A stretch of 64,000 nucleotides of DNA from Trileptium ribeirensis (lineage: Eukaryota > Nematoda > Enoplea > Enoplida > Thoracostomopsidae): NCBI GenBank assembly GCA_030248225.1, contig JASANE010017373.1, positions 60,661 through 124,660 of the forward strand, given 5' to 3'. Numbering within the stretch: position 1 is the stretch's first letter; the number at the start of each line of letters is the position of its first letter. The notes under the pieces are model-generated. The model did not search any database and had not been told where the DNA came from. It worked only from the letters and a program-made list of their open reading frames with translations. The translations under genes were made by a program, and so were the position numbers. This document shows positions 1 to 15,000 of the stretch, piece by piece.

Positions 1-2
1 CG

Positions 3-3000
3 GCTAGTTTGAACTCAGCGTGTCAGGAGATTACCGAACGCTTGCTGTCCCGGTTGGAAACCTTGGAAGTTAGTAGCATTTTACTTTATTATTCTTTATT
101 GTAATCGTCAGATTTCGTATTTCTAAATGTAACGATAGGTGGCAATAGTTTGATTAAGACCATGTACCGTTGCAAACGTTATTATTATTGAAACGCAGCG
201 AGCCATTGCAAAACCATTAAATAATACGATGAGTTACTGGACCCAAGTTTACCCGTTGTATAAATACATGGATTGCTGTGCAAAACAATACTATACAAAT
301 ATAATTTCATTTTTCTATTATATTTCTTTACGGATACATTTTTTATTTTTTATATTTCAATTGATAAGCTTACTATATTGTTTATTGCCTGTTCAATAAC
401 AATAAAATAATAATTATTGTTGTTTTATATTTTCAATTCAAATCTGCTAATATTAAGTTGGATGATTTTTACCATTTTGCGAAAATTTTGTCCAAAAATA
501 TTTAATTTTAACCTTTTATTGTTTTCAACCATAGATATCAGAGAAACTATTATTTTGTATGTAACAACTAGCTAGCCGCGGCTTTGATAAGTTATTTTTA
601 ACCAAGTAAAACATTCATAAACCGTGTCGATAGTCGCTCCACCTTCCGTTGGAATTTTGACGAGCAATGTTACATCAATTGCGCCAAGTGGCCTAGACCT
701 ATACGTTTATTTTCTATTTTATATATATTAGAATTCCAGTACATTGTTGTACATCGTCTTTCGCCACAAATAATGCCCTGTTGTAAATTGTGTTGGATGT
801 GCGAGAGGTCTAAACATGAATGCTACGATTAATCACTCACTGTTTGACGAAATTCTGCTCCGGTTTTAGTCGGATAGAAAACAGTGTATGTTTGGGCGGC
901 GATTCCGAGGGTTGAGAGATGAGGGGGTTGCATCCTCCAGGGATCCAGATCCAGGGATAAGAACTAAAGAAAAATTATCCTCATCCCCCCACTATTTTTA
1001 GGGATCGCCAGCTATGAGTGTATGTAGTATGTAGAAGCAAATGGCCTAAATTTGAATATTATTTTCTATTCTTCTTTATAGCACCTATTTGTGACTCTGC
1101 TTAATTCTGCCATAGGCTGTTAGATATTTATTAAATCAACACACATATTTACATTAGTCCTAACTACCGTTGGTACTTTACTGCACTAAATTCAAGAAAA
1201 ATTCGTAATTTTGTACCAAACCGCAGCTTGATACAAAAGAATATAACATTATTATACTTTTTTACGACAATGAGGTAGTGCCCGTTACATTGGGACGCCG
1301 ACGGCCCAAACGAATTTTTATTGTTTTTTGAAATATATTTTGTGGCAGCTAGTACAATGGCAAATATAATTACATAGCTAGGCATTAATATTATGATTCA
1401 AATTGTTTGCTTTTTGTTTTTTGTTTGTTTCTTTTTTTATGTTGGAAGTGCTGTTTTCACGATTGTTGGGAATTAGCAAATGTAGGCGCTTGGTATTATT
1501 TGATTCTGTTTAGATACATATAACTGGTGTGAAAACTACCTGAATCATATCTACAGTGTTCGCAGAAATTAAAGTGTAGTTTACTGTTTATTCAATCAAT
1601 TTAAAATTTTGTTGTGAGGATACTGGGGATCTGCTCGAAATTTTTACTGCACTTTTTTAAATTTGTTCGAAAGTTTTTGAACTCGCTTTTGAGACTTCAT
1701 TAATACATAATCTTGTTAGGTAGTTGTTCGTTCAAAGCTCGGCTGCCATTTTGTTACAATCGTTCGTTAGCACTGCACTTTCGTGTTTATGTAGAGTAAA
1801 TTCTAGTGAAATAAATAATAGATAAAGTGAATCATGTAAATTCGTTTGATATGTCACTATAATATAAATACCTACTAGCTGCTTATGTATAATTATCCTA
1901 TTTATGAATCACCTTGTGTTTTCGAAGTCATTCAGTACCAGGAAAATGTTTTCAGCTGTATACTGTTTCACGCTGAATATAATTGCTCTTCTTTGAGTAT
2001 AGATATAATTCTCAGCCTTTGCTATCGTTGCGCATACTACTATTTTAATATTATTATTTCTATATTGTAACTCCGTCGACGTACATTTTGAAGTTAAACT
2101 GTAACATACGTTGTTATCCTACACAAAGTTAATAATATTCAACAAAAATTGAAAAAGTATCTAACAAAAAATACTATCTGAGTGAAATAGTCTTAAAGTT
2201 ACTGTTCCTATTTAACAATCTCTTTCGCTCCCTTTTCCTTCGCCGTACAGTTTGTTTAAATTTAACTCCAACAGTATTCTCACTTGCTTGTGAAGGAACT
2301 GAGGCCGTGTTCGCATTTCATTCGATCCGATTTTTGTTCACATTGCTTTACCGATCCATCGATGCGAGTAAACTCTATACCTACCGCATACATGTGTATG
2401 TCAGGGAGTAACCGGAATGCCGGTTCCGGTTGCGGTTCCGGCAATGAGTAAAAATCATGCCGGAACAGGAATTACGGTTTAACAATTTTGTTTGAAATTT
2501 TCTACATTTTTTTGCGTCATCTGTTATCCAAACATATGTAAAATATATTATACAATGATCAAGCCCCATTACAACCAAGAAAAAAAAGATTAAGCAATTT
2601 GCCATGGGAAACGTAAGAAGGCTCATAATTTAAGTAGGAATTTTTCATAACCTGTAGGAGTTTGTTAACAAATCAAAGCCAGGTCGATGCTTGTAGCAGC
2701 TATTTTACACATCCAGTAGTCTGCGGGGTATATACGTTCGAATTAAATCGGTGCAATTCGGTAACAGAGTATGGCTTACGCAGAAGTACTTAGGATATGC
2801 TTGGCTAACATAAATTGCCTCAAGCACCAGCCAGGGCGCTTCTAAACTTTGTAAATCAACCTAAACTGAAGTAATCTAACGTTATCTGCAACCTAGCCAG
2901 AAACTGCTTTCTTGGCAATGAGCTGTATTTGTTGAAACTGTGCTTGCATCATCACGGTTTGTTTCATTTATAGCATTCTGATTAGATAGTTATCATCATT

Positions 3001-6000
3001 ATCATCTAACTGACCGGCACTGTTTGCCCAACACTAGCCTAAACAGTGTCTTTGAACACTGATCAGAAAATTACCTTTTAATCTAGTATTTTCTCTTAGA
3101 ATCATATAAACCAATAATTTCAAGTTTCGTACAGAAGAACATTTAACAAATTAGCTTCACATCTATTACCCAGCAGCTGCCGGGTACTACTGATTGTTCG
3201 CCGCAATCCGAGTGTTTGTGGGACTTGGTCGCCGTTTTATCGCAACAATCTATGGAGTATAGAGCTGGCTTATCTTCATAATGTACATATACTGGAAAAC
3301 TTGATAGAAAAAGTAATCTGGGATATATACTATCGTGAAATTGCTTGAATATCGAAAGTTATTCGATCCTTTCAATTTTAAGGGCGATCCCAAATTTGGA
3401 TCGTGTGAAATGTTACATTCTGCTGATTAAAGTGAAACGAAAACAACAATAATAGTCTTTTATTTATTGTGGCGTTATTAAAACAAATTATTACTATCGA
3501 AACTTAGCTTGCTTCCTCATCAAGGCTGATCAAAATTTGATAACTAGTAGCAATTTTTAAATATTACACAACTAAACATTTAAAAATGATTCTTAACCAC
3601 GCTTCTGCATGGTATTTGGTAAGTGAGGCAGTGGCACACCCAAAGGGGTCCAGACCCTCGTCTAGCGTAGGTCGACAAAAAATTGTCAAGGTGCCCTTTG
3701 TATTTTAAACGGCTCGGCAAAATTTTTTGAATATGTCCTGGAACCGGATGTCTTGATCCAGAAGCGATATTAATTACGTGCATTAAAACAAAGTAAAGCT
3801 GAACGAAGTGATGCAAGCTGCAGCTCATTTTGGTTCGACATCGGACTCACGCAAAGACAATGTCGTGGGTCCGCCTCTGAAATGACGTTTCCAATGCCCT
3901 GCGGTAGAGCATATTCTATTACAATTCCACAATACATTGTCGGAATAATTTACTACAGCATCGGTCTACATATATAGCTTTGCTATCAAATATATAATTA
4001 AATATATATCTTTGCTATCAAATATATATATATCAAATATATAGCTATATATCAATATAAATATAAATATCAATATAAATAAATATCAATATAAATACTA
4101 TATCAAATATATACCTTTGCTATCGAAAACGTTATCTCTTTTGTAATTGCGAGTTCGAACTGCTAAACTGCTAACTGTTTGTTCAATGAAGCTATTCGAT
4201 AGCTATATCATAGTGTTTTGAACCGTGTTAATTTTGCTAAGTACAGACGTGATAAAAGTATTTCTCTTCAACTGCCATCAATGATTTCCTCCTATTATTG
4301 AAATAATATTAAGTCACGCACTGATCTGTTTTTGCAATCATTTATTGATTTGAACGAATATATTTTGCTCACGACGTATCGTTTTAAAATAATTTTATTT
4401 TCCACATGTCAGTTTAAAATTTTTTGCTGAATTTTAAATTTTTGTAAAGTTATATCAGATCTCGTGTGTTTTCAACTTTGCTTTGTTAGTACAAAATTAT
4501 TTTAGTAATGTTGTTAATTGCGAAGTTTATTCCAGTTTTAGACGTACTTCTGCTCAAAATTGTTCACTGACAAAAATTAATAGTTTATTTGAAATACTGG
4601 TGTTTATTATTTTATCTATAAACAAGTTTAAAGTAGGCGGTGCTACTATATATACATATAGATTTTTTCAAGTTTTATATGAGTTTTATCGATGCGGCTA
4701 ACGACGGCATCTTTAGTTTCGGGCTTCATATCCAAAATCCTAATTGGAATCCTAATTCGGGCAAAAGCCAAATTGGAAGCCGCAGGAACCTGATCTTTAA
4801 TTTGGGTCATTTTTGTGCGTGACAGTATCCGATCTGAGTGCAAATCTTGCGGTGCAAAACTCGAATATGATTTTGCCGCGACTTCGCGGACGCCTCAATT
4901 ATGGAACTAAGCCGCTCGATCAGCATATGTCGCCCCGAACAGCTATTAACGGTATATACATATATTTTTGTTTTTCGTTTGCGGCTGAGTATGTAGGAGA
5001 TCCAATCGTTCCGTCCAAAAATCGTTTATGCAATACGCGGCCTATCAATGCACTAATTTTTATTGCTTTCTGTGATAGTGAATTGCTACCTCAATATTTG
5101 GCCAGGATAATATTAATGGCAGGGAACTAAAGCCGAATTTCTAACATTAATGTATTGGGTCCTTTACTTCAAGTTTTATCTAAATTATGTTATATACAGT
5201 GGTTTAGAAAGTATCTATACATAAATACAAGGTATACGACCAAATATAAATGCGCGCGTTCATACGTATTTTAATTGCCGTAACGAATTTTTTTCGCGTA
5301 CCAATCTCAGTTGTAGAGCTGTGGAGTGTGGAGTTTGTGCGTAAAACGTGTATATATTTCACGTTTTCTAGTGTAGTTTTTTTATTTTATTTTAATTTGA
5401 AACTTTTACTAAATAAGTTCACTATCATGTTACAGCTTTTATAGTTATTTTTTGTATTAATTTATGTATATATCTATTATAGTAGATGATTTCACAACGA
5501 AGCTTTCCATTTTATCAACAAAAAATTGAATTTAACTTCATTGATTCAACGTTTAAGTTTGTGGTGATAAAACATTTCTAGACAATAAATTAACAACGAG
5601 ACTAATTTTTTTAATATGTAACAGCAGCGAAATTTGCCATTGTTTTCGACTTTTGTTTTAGCAGTGTGTAGCTGCTGTAAAGTTTAAGCAGTCAGCTGTC
5701 AACGCTGCTCTTGTGAAAGCAAGGTTGAGGTATTTGTGGCTTCTCGGAATTGTTTTGGATAGATGTACGGATGCGGGCACGGACAATATGTTTTTGGGAC
5801 AACAGGCTTGTGCAAAGGCTATGTACCGAAAATTGTTATCTTATGTCCGTATTACATACTGCATTTGTGTTTTACATTGTGAGATACAGTGTCTGATTTG
5901 TTTGTCAAAGTATGCAGTTAAAATATATATTAGTATATTTTATCGCGAGCTTTTAGGACCCAGTATACTCGAAGGTACTCTGGGATCGTCGGGTTGACCG

Positions 6001-9000
6001 TACAAAATTTTGTGCGATTAAATGTAGTTATGTTTAAAATAAAGTTGTAGCTAGCTAACTAGTGTAATAGTAAAGTAAAAAGTTATTTAATAATAATGAG
6101 CTGTGGATTTTGACGGTGCACTTGTAATCCCATGAACCCGTTGACAGGAGACGATAGTGGGCTTCTGGCCACCGTAACGGATCATTGGCTTTGAGGAATT
6201 CCGTATTTCTTTGCAACACTAACGCAGTAGCAGGGCTCGAAATAATGCCTTATGTGACCTAGTGTTTTCAACTTTTCAAACTGAAGTTATAATTGCCTAT
6301 TTACTGATGTTTTTGCCCGCCGACTGATATAACTATATTGAAAGTGTTCCCGTCAATTTTTGATGGATTGGGTAATGTAATGCGTAGAAACAAAAGAACA
6401 TCATGCGTAGCTTAACCTATAAACAACACTGATAACCCAACTCACGGTTCACCCTGTTCTTTCTCAGCTCTGAATGGTTATGGGTGTATAGCCGTACTAG
6501 TGTAGAGAAAGCCTCCTCAGTAACCCAATATATGAAAAGCAAGCTATGTCGTTATCGGTACCCTAAGCCTTAGTATAGGCTTCATATTTTATGTAAGGAT
6601 TACACTGCACTAAGACTAAGTCGGGGTGATGCCGTCCCCCGAAACCCCCGCTCTGAGCGGTTTTTCTACACGTTAACGTGTCTTATATGCATCACTAATC
6701 TTCGTTGACTGTAGGGGCTATCTTTACACGAGTGCCTACGCAGTTTCCTACTAGAGGTAAGAACGGGCCTAAATTTTCAGGCCAGGCCTGGCTCGGTCCG
6801 AAATGGAATCGACGCCTGCCCGGCCAGCCCGAAATCTTCAAGAGCAGGCCTTGAAGCCCTGGCCTAACGAAATCTGAGCAGGCCCGGCCCGAAAAGCTCG
6901 AAACAGATGACATGCTTAAAATATTTCAATAATTTCATAAAATAAATCTGTAAACATTTTCTTACCGAATTCTAAATATTGAACTGTTATTGTGTCTGTC
7001 TGTTATTGTATTTAACTGTTATTATTATTTTTAATTAAAAGCAATTTTAAACTGAAGCTATGAACTAACAGAAAATGATGGTAGTCATTATATTTTCATA
7101 TATCCTTACTATGTATATATACCAACATAGATGGAACAATTTACAATTGAAAAAATTGAAATTACATTGATATTCTTTTAGTTCTATTTTTCGTGGGTCA
7201 GCAATGTAAACCCAGAAACATTTAGTTGAACTAACAGAAAATGATAGTAGTCATTATATTTGCATGTGTGCTTACTATGCATATATACCAGCATAGATGG
7301 AACAATTTACAATTGCAAAAATTGAAATTACATTGATATTCTTTTAGTTCTATTATTCGTTGGTCAGCAATCTAAACCCAGAAACATTTAGTTGAACCTG
7401 CGCCTCACCCGCAACGTATTTAGAAAAAAATCCCGATAAGCAACAGTCAGAATAAACTACTGTAGAACGTTTGCATTTAGACATACATCTAAATGAACTA
7501 GGTCTTAAATATTTTTCCTTCCAAAATAGACAACTAAAATACAAAAGTACTGTTAACAGTACATAGAAATGCAGCATTCAACCAACAGATGCCCTTGCGG
7601 CACCATTTGGTAAAAGATTTAAAAAGTGAAAACATTTTCATCAAAGTTTGACACTACATTCACTAAGGCGTATGATTTAGAGAAATTTCGTAAGGACTGC
7701 GCACGACATAATTTGTGAACACTGCGTTTATCAATGAAAGAAAATTTTGGTGAAAAATTCATTTTTGAAATAGATTAATACTCAATATAGTTTTGATACA
7801 ATTTATTCATCGGTGACGGTAACAATAATAATTAAAAAAGAAAATTAACTTTTGGGTTCTTTGAGACGCATGATCGATGCGGCTTCCACATCGAAACACA
7901 GCGTCCACGCGAAACACATGTTTATTTTTGTGGACCAGAGCACAGGTGGGCCAAATGGTGATAACTACGAGATAAATGATTATCTAAAAGATCCCGCTTT
8001 GATCCACACGCTATAATTCCGCTAATGAATAACGCTTTCATATATTCAAACGAATGAGCAATTTGTATAGCGTCGAGAAAACTTTTGCGAAGCCTTATAA
8101 CTTTGTTTCGAGCTCGGGCATTAGCCAAGGGCAGCTCAGAGCTGTTGCTAGCATACGAAATAATCTTCGCAGCGAACAACAATACATTAACAAACGTTCA
8201 GTACACACCAGTGGCAATTAATGTAATAATTCGTGTGCAATATCAATCATTTAGCTACGTGTACAATGTGCATTCTTGTCTGCTTTTGAAACAGCGCGAG
8301 CGTAGCGAACGCAGTTTCCTAAAATAACGCATAATTGTGCAAATCATTTTTAGAAGTAGGCACCTTGAATAATATTGTTGAAACTGAGCTACCATAGTGA
8401 GCTGAATTTGCAATAATAGCGTGCAACTTGGTCAAAATTATTTTTGGCCGTCTGTGGCGCTCATAAAACTAGCTCTTCACTAGAATGATGGATTTTCGAA
8501 ATTTTCTTCGACCCACACTAGCATGTAGTTGTGCACTGAGATCTGGTCCCTGCGCTACTTTAGTAACATCCTACATAATTTTCGATATTGGAGACTTTTA
8601 GGTTTTGTCATTAAGGTCCCTAAATATTTCAGGCTACAACTCTTGCAAGAAGCAGCGGGCACGGAATTCACTCCTCGAGTAGCGTACTGTTGTGTTGTGC
8701 TTATTCCTTCCCAAAATAGCTGGAACGTTGCTAAATTAGGAAGTGTGTTTGGTTTAAAACTAGTGAGGCTACCCCGCTATCATTAGAAAAAACTAAAGCA
8801 AGCCAGAAAGACACTTTTTCAGCTAGCTATCTACCGAAATCCTAGTGAAATATTACTTATTACTCCATCGTTCTGATTTCTCCATTCGCTGAAAATTTTG
8901 CCAGAGGGCATGAACCGGAGCACCGTGGTTCAGAACTGGGGAGCGGATTTTGACAGGGGACCTGAATTGGGATGCAAAAATCCAAATTTTTTCACAATTT

Positions 9001-12000
9001 AGTATTTTTCAATAAAAAACGCTAAAATTTTTAATATATGGCCGCAGAAATGGTGAAAAACGTCCTTACAAAGGTTGAAACGAACTTTTCAACTAATTAT
9101 GTGGTAAAATTAATCAAATTTTTGGCCCTAATTCCGTTGGGGGGGAATTCAGGGAAGGGGCCCACCATCTTTTCAGCTATGCCCCCATAGTCTCTGGACC
9201 CCCAATCATCTCATACCCCCAAAACTGATTGCTTCGCAATCAGGGTCGCCCCTTTTCAGCTATACCGGGGATGCTTTCCATTATTCTGGGATTGGGAGGG
9301 TTTTGGCGGCTTTAAAAAGCGATTTTCCCTTAAACGCGTTCAAATAATTCTCGGAACCCCCCTACCCCCCTACCCCCCTAAACCTAATTTTTCGCGCTCT
9401 TTCCAATGGAGAGGGTCCCGAAGCTCTAGGATGGCTATGGAGCTAGCTACGAACCCTTAAAAACAAGGGGTTTTAAAAAAGTAATTTTGAAAAAATAGGA
9501 AATTTTTAGGTTTTTGGCCATATCTTAAGAACGGTTTGACCGATTTTGCTCATTTTTACATATGTTACATAAAATTCCTCGGGCTTTCCAATGGAGGTCA
9601 TCCCAAAACTATATATTAAGTCATTGTCGAAAAAAGAACAGGAAACTAAGTGATGCAGACTTATTACAATGTAGTAAAACAAAGAATTATAATCTGAGCA
9701 GCGCCATTCATAGTTATCGTGGCGTGTCAAGTCGTTACGTTGTGCCAAGTAACAGGGCGGTGGATCGTCGGGTCTGCAGTCACACGTCTTAGAATTGCTT
9801 ATTAGGTTCCATGAAACAAGTAAATTAAGGGTACTATCGTAGTCCAAAGTATTTTCGATAAGATTTATAAAAGTCGTATGTAATTGTTCAAGCTGTGGTC
9901 TAGTGAGTATGTGGTCATTTGCGATTATAGTAAAACGATGTGCTGGAGGACGTCCAGGGGGCATACTAGCAAAACGAGTAAAACATAACGAGTTTCTGAA
10001 ATATGAAGCACATTATTATTCAAGATACTTAGAAATTAACATAGTCAATGTCGCAGTAGATAGATCAATATAAGTGCACCCCAAAGCACTTGCGGGAACT
10101 TGAACAGACCAGGCGGTACTACCAGAGATACTCACGGCTGGCAGGCGGTAGACCTTATGTTTTCGTTTAGAAGGAAACACTTCGTCTTAGTCTTAGGCTT
10201 AGGCTTAGTTTCTTAGCTTAGACTTAGGCTTAGTTTTTAAGGGTTAGGCTTAGGGTCGATCCAAAAACTGACTTCGAATTTGAAATCACCACCTCCGAAA
10301 ACAGTATAAGCTACATTTTTGGGGAAATCGGAGATAAAAAATTTTGCTGTCCCAAGGGGTCCCACGGGGGTGGGTCAAAGAGATATGAGTAGGTCTCATC
10401 GGGATGGGCATTGATGTGAGCATCTTAAAACCGCGAAAATCGAACTCAGCGTGGTCGAAAATGGTAGTAGGTGCGAAATTATGCTGATCGGACAATTTTT
10501 CGAATTTTCCCCCCCAACGGAATCAGCGCCAAATTTTTAAGTTCAGAAGCGGATTTTTGTGAAAAAAATTGTCGATTTTTGTAGGTTCATCTGGTGGAGT
10601 CAGATGTTTTTATCGAGAGGGGAGCCAAAAATTTTGCCAGGACGCCCCAATCGGGGGCACCCCTTTTTTGTCAGGGGCCCTTCTCCCCCAGCACACACTT
10701 TGTAGAATTGTTTATTATATTAGATTATAAGCTTAGGTTTAACTTTAGGCTAAGACTAAGACTTAGGCTTAACCTTAGGCTAAGACTAAGACTGAGGCTT
10801 AACCTTAGGCTAAGAGTAAGACTTAGGCTTATCCTTAGTCTAAGACATAAGCTTAGCCTATGCGTAAGTCTAAAGTACCGATGCAAATTTTTTGAACCCG
10901 AAATATCCAGATGATAAGATTATGGTGCAGTGCCTCTTCTCGACGCTAATTTTCTTATACAAAACATCGCAATCGTGAAAAATCTCGATATTTTAACTAC
11001 ACTGAAACCAGATTTCCATGAAATTTAAAGAAGTTTATTTGATTTTTCCACCACCAGATATTATTTTAAAATTCAGCGAACTATTTGAAATTTCAATTAT
11101 GATTCGTTAAATGATAATTCTTTGAAATTTCAAGAAATATTCTTTGAATTTTAGAAGAATAGATCTGTATGGTTTTAATTAAAGTTATATTATATGACTA
11201 AGGTTATCTTCTTGCATTTACATAAATATTAAGCACCATTGCTGGCTGGTATAAAGCACCTGTTGCGCCGACCAATTAATTCCAGGCATGTACCTCTACC
11301 TTGTATGTATACATTTGTCGAAAGTCGAAAGATAAAATGTGCAGTGAAAATTGAACTGGTTTAATTTTGTTTAGTTTATTCAGCTGCACTAGGTGTGCAC
11401 AAGACGGTGTACACTTTAAAATATCGCAGTTTTTTTTACAACCAGCCAACCTTGTCTCGATCTATCTGGTCACGATATAATATTACATAGGTAGCTTTTT
11501 GTATGGTAGATTTCACATCAATTGTCTAAAACGTGATACTTATTATAAATTGAATATTTAGATGAAATTTGTGCATACATAAATAAGATATAAAATATTT
11601 GGATTAATTAAAGTTCCCCCAGAATATCTTTTTCAAGTTTTTCCCTGTAGAATATCTTTTCAATTTTCCCCACTCAATATCTCAGTGCGTTTAAAGTAAT
11701 AAGAATTACAAGAAAGGGAAAGACGACTGGTGTCGTAGTACAAGAAAGTGAAGGACAACTACCTCTGGAAGTGCCATAACAAAGACTGTTCTCACACGAA
11801 AACGACCTGGTCATGATGACTAAGGTTATCTTCTTATATTGACATAAATACTGAAGCACCATTGCTGGAGCTGCTATAAAGTACCTGCTGCGCCGATCAG
11901 TTAGTTGCAGGGGACGTAATGGAATGCGCCGCTACCTTGTATTATATGCATTGAACAACAGTTAAAAGGTGCTATGACAATTGAACTGGTCTATTTTTAT

Positions 12001-15000
12001 ATAGTTTATTCAGCTACACTAGGTATGCACAAGACGGGGTATACTTTAAAATATTGCAGTTTTTTAGCAACAACCAACCTAAATCTCTATCTGGTCGTGA
12101 TACAGTAATATTAATCGCTATCAGTATCTGGATTCGATTTTTATCCCCAGCCGTACGGTCACTGGTAATATTCCAGTATTGCTCCTTCTTGGATACACAT
12201 ATTTAAATCAGTGGCCTGGGACATTGTATTATATTTATTTGTACAAAATCAGAATTTAATCGTTAACAAATTTGAATGTGTTTCAATGGTTGATTATATA
12301 TTATAAAACACTTTAATATAGAAATTGTATGATGCTGAATGGAAATAAATACGTAGACGTGCCATATTTTGAATAGAGGGCAACCAAATATAAGTCTCTG
12401 TAATGACGCACCCTAATTGTGACCGGGAATGGATTATCCAACCATGGTACTACAAGGTAAGTTATTTGAGGTTTCTCGTTTGATTTGATACATATATAAT
12501 AAAGTAATATTTTATACAACAAAATAAAATGGTGGGTAATGATTACGCTCATACAAATATATTTTATACCAATGGAATTGTATCGGTTGGCGTAGTCAAG
12601 AGTAACAACTGCTGTGATACATTTCAGATTAATAAATTTATTATGGCTTATCGTGTATAATACAACAAAGATGACTGAAAATCTAAATAGTAATATTTGC
12701 AAGCATCAAAATAACGCGTAATGTGTTTGTGATGTATGTAGCAGTGAGAATGTGCAGATATACTAGAAATGAATACATTATTTGACTAAAGGAGTCAAAA
12801 TCGGATCAGCACTGTTATTTTGCATATCGAAGTTATTGTTTGGACAACGGCTAGATTTTAGGGATTTGAGAAAGTTATTGATTATGGGAGAGTTTGTAAA
12901 ATGGTACAGATTTTGGAGAGTTAAAAAACGGGAAAGGTTTTTACTGACTTGTAATACCAGGTGACACATGTTACAGATTTAAACAATGGGTATATTTTTG
13001 GTTATTTGAAAAAATGGGATTGATTTAGGGGTTTGAAAAAGAGATTGTCGGGGATTTGCAAACAGCATAAATTTTGTGGTTAGAAAAATTGGGTATGTTT
13101 TGGGATGTGGAAAATACGATTTAATTCATTCTCAAATATTTCTAAATCTGGGTAGATGTTGAGAACTTGAAAAATGTGCGTGATTTTTTGGAGATTTGAA
13201 AAATGGCATATATTTCGAAAATTGTCAATCGGGATAGTTTTTCATGAGACATGTTTTTTGGGATTTAAAAATGCGACTGATTTTTTGAGATATTTGTTGG
13301 GAATTTGGAAAATGCGATTGATTTTTTGTCATTTGAAAAGTGAGACAGAGTTTTGGGTTTCATAAAACTAGGTAGATTTTTGGGATTCAAAAATGATATA
13401 TATATATTTAGGATTTCGACAGATTGTATGGGTTATTGTTACACAATTGTAGCAGCAATTGCAGTTTTACCACTTTGTGCGCAGCATGGCCTGCATTACA
13501 GTTAGAGATTGCTATTGGTTGAATTGGACTTGTCTCCCAACTGTGCTTATAAACTTTGAATCCATTAATGTACAAATCTCACTACATATATGCCAAATTA
13601 CAATATATGTACAAAGCGGCAGCAAGTGGCTAAATCCCAACTACCGTTGCACGAGCAAAACATACCGCGCAATGCCTATTAACCATGAAATTTTGTGGCT
13701 AACACGTGAAATATATGGTATTTCCTTAAACACAACAGTCTAATGACATGATAATTATGTCAGTCATAGGCACGAAAAATTTAGTGCATTCAACTTTCAA
13801 ATTGGTTAATTTAATTATGGGTATTTTACAGCACGAATAAATGATGAAAATATAATCTTAGTTGCTGAAGCTTAACTTGTAACTGATTTTCGTTAAGGAA
13901 TAACAAATGTCAGACCAGTGATCGACGCCATGTCGGTTTCTATTGAAGACCTCGAGACAGGCTCAGTAGGGGAAAATATAAAACAGGCTTACTTTTCGAA
14001 TTTTTGATTAAAGCTCGAACTTTAGAGTTAAGTAGTGTTCTGCAGCCCAATTATTACAGCTTGACGGTATGGTTTCCCCGATGTATATTAATTTATTGAT
14101 GGATTTGGGTGAAACGAGGTAGAAGTATCAGATAACTTCAAGGCAACATGAACATAAATTAAATATCAGCTCAGGAAAACCATACGCGTGTCAACGGAAA
14201 GGGACATATATACGTTGAAATTTTTAACGAAATTTGCGACAACACTGGAATACCGAGTCCATTGGAAAAAATATTAAAAGCACTAGACAAGGTCCTCAGG
14301 TATTTTATTGAAACGGAGCGAGCGTTATTTCCATTGAAGGCGCTAGGCGGGAAATAGTGAAAAATTCTTTTTGTCTGTTTCTGTCATTCATAATTCTTCG
14401 GATGGATGGATTTCGGTAAATTGTTTATTTGATAGAAAAAGTGGCCAGAATGTGCCCTTTAGTTGAACGCAACAGCTTCGACCCCATCTTTGGAGTCAAA
14501 ATGGCAACAAATCATTTTTATTAAGGCTTCTTTGCCAAATGTGTGTCCATACGGGTAGCAATGTATCGCAGCCCATATCTCGTGACGCAGGCATCGCATC
14601 GAAAAACGGAGACCAGCGTTAGCTCATCGAGATCTATAACCTTGCTGGCAGCTACTTTTTTGAGGACCACTCGCTGGGCCGCTGTGAGGCCGAATATGGT
14701 TCGTCGACCCTTTGTCAGAAATAGCGATTTTTGAATTTTCGGCATGTTATTGCGTGTTTTGCCTCTCCGTAAGTGTCTATTAGGGTATCAAGTACGCTGT
14801 ATACGATAACTTTACTATTTAGAGTCTAACTTTAGTATATTATATATTTTCATGAGGTTTCGAGGGTTTTACTGTCGACGAATCCAATTTTCGAAATGTC
14901 CGTTTTCACTTGTTCGATTATGTATTGCGTGTATGGTATCAATAATGGTCTATATACAGATTTTTCTGAACGTTGAATACAATGATTTAGTTATCTTGAG

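Noticed and set aside
10594..10914. Arg/Leu-rich 106-codon ORF
   Set aside because: It is translation of the TTAGGC-like array.
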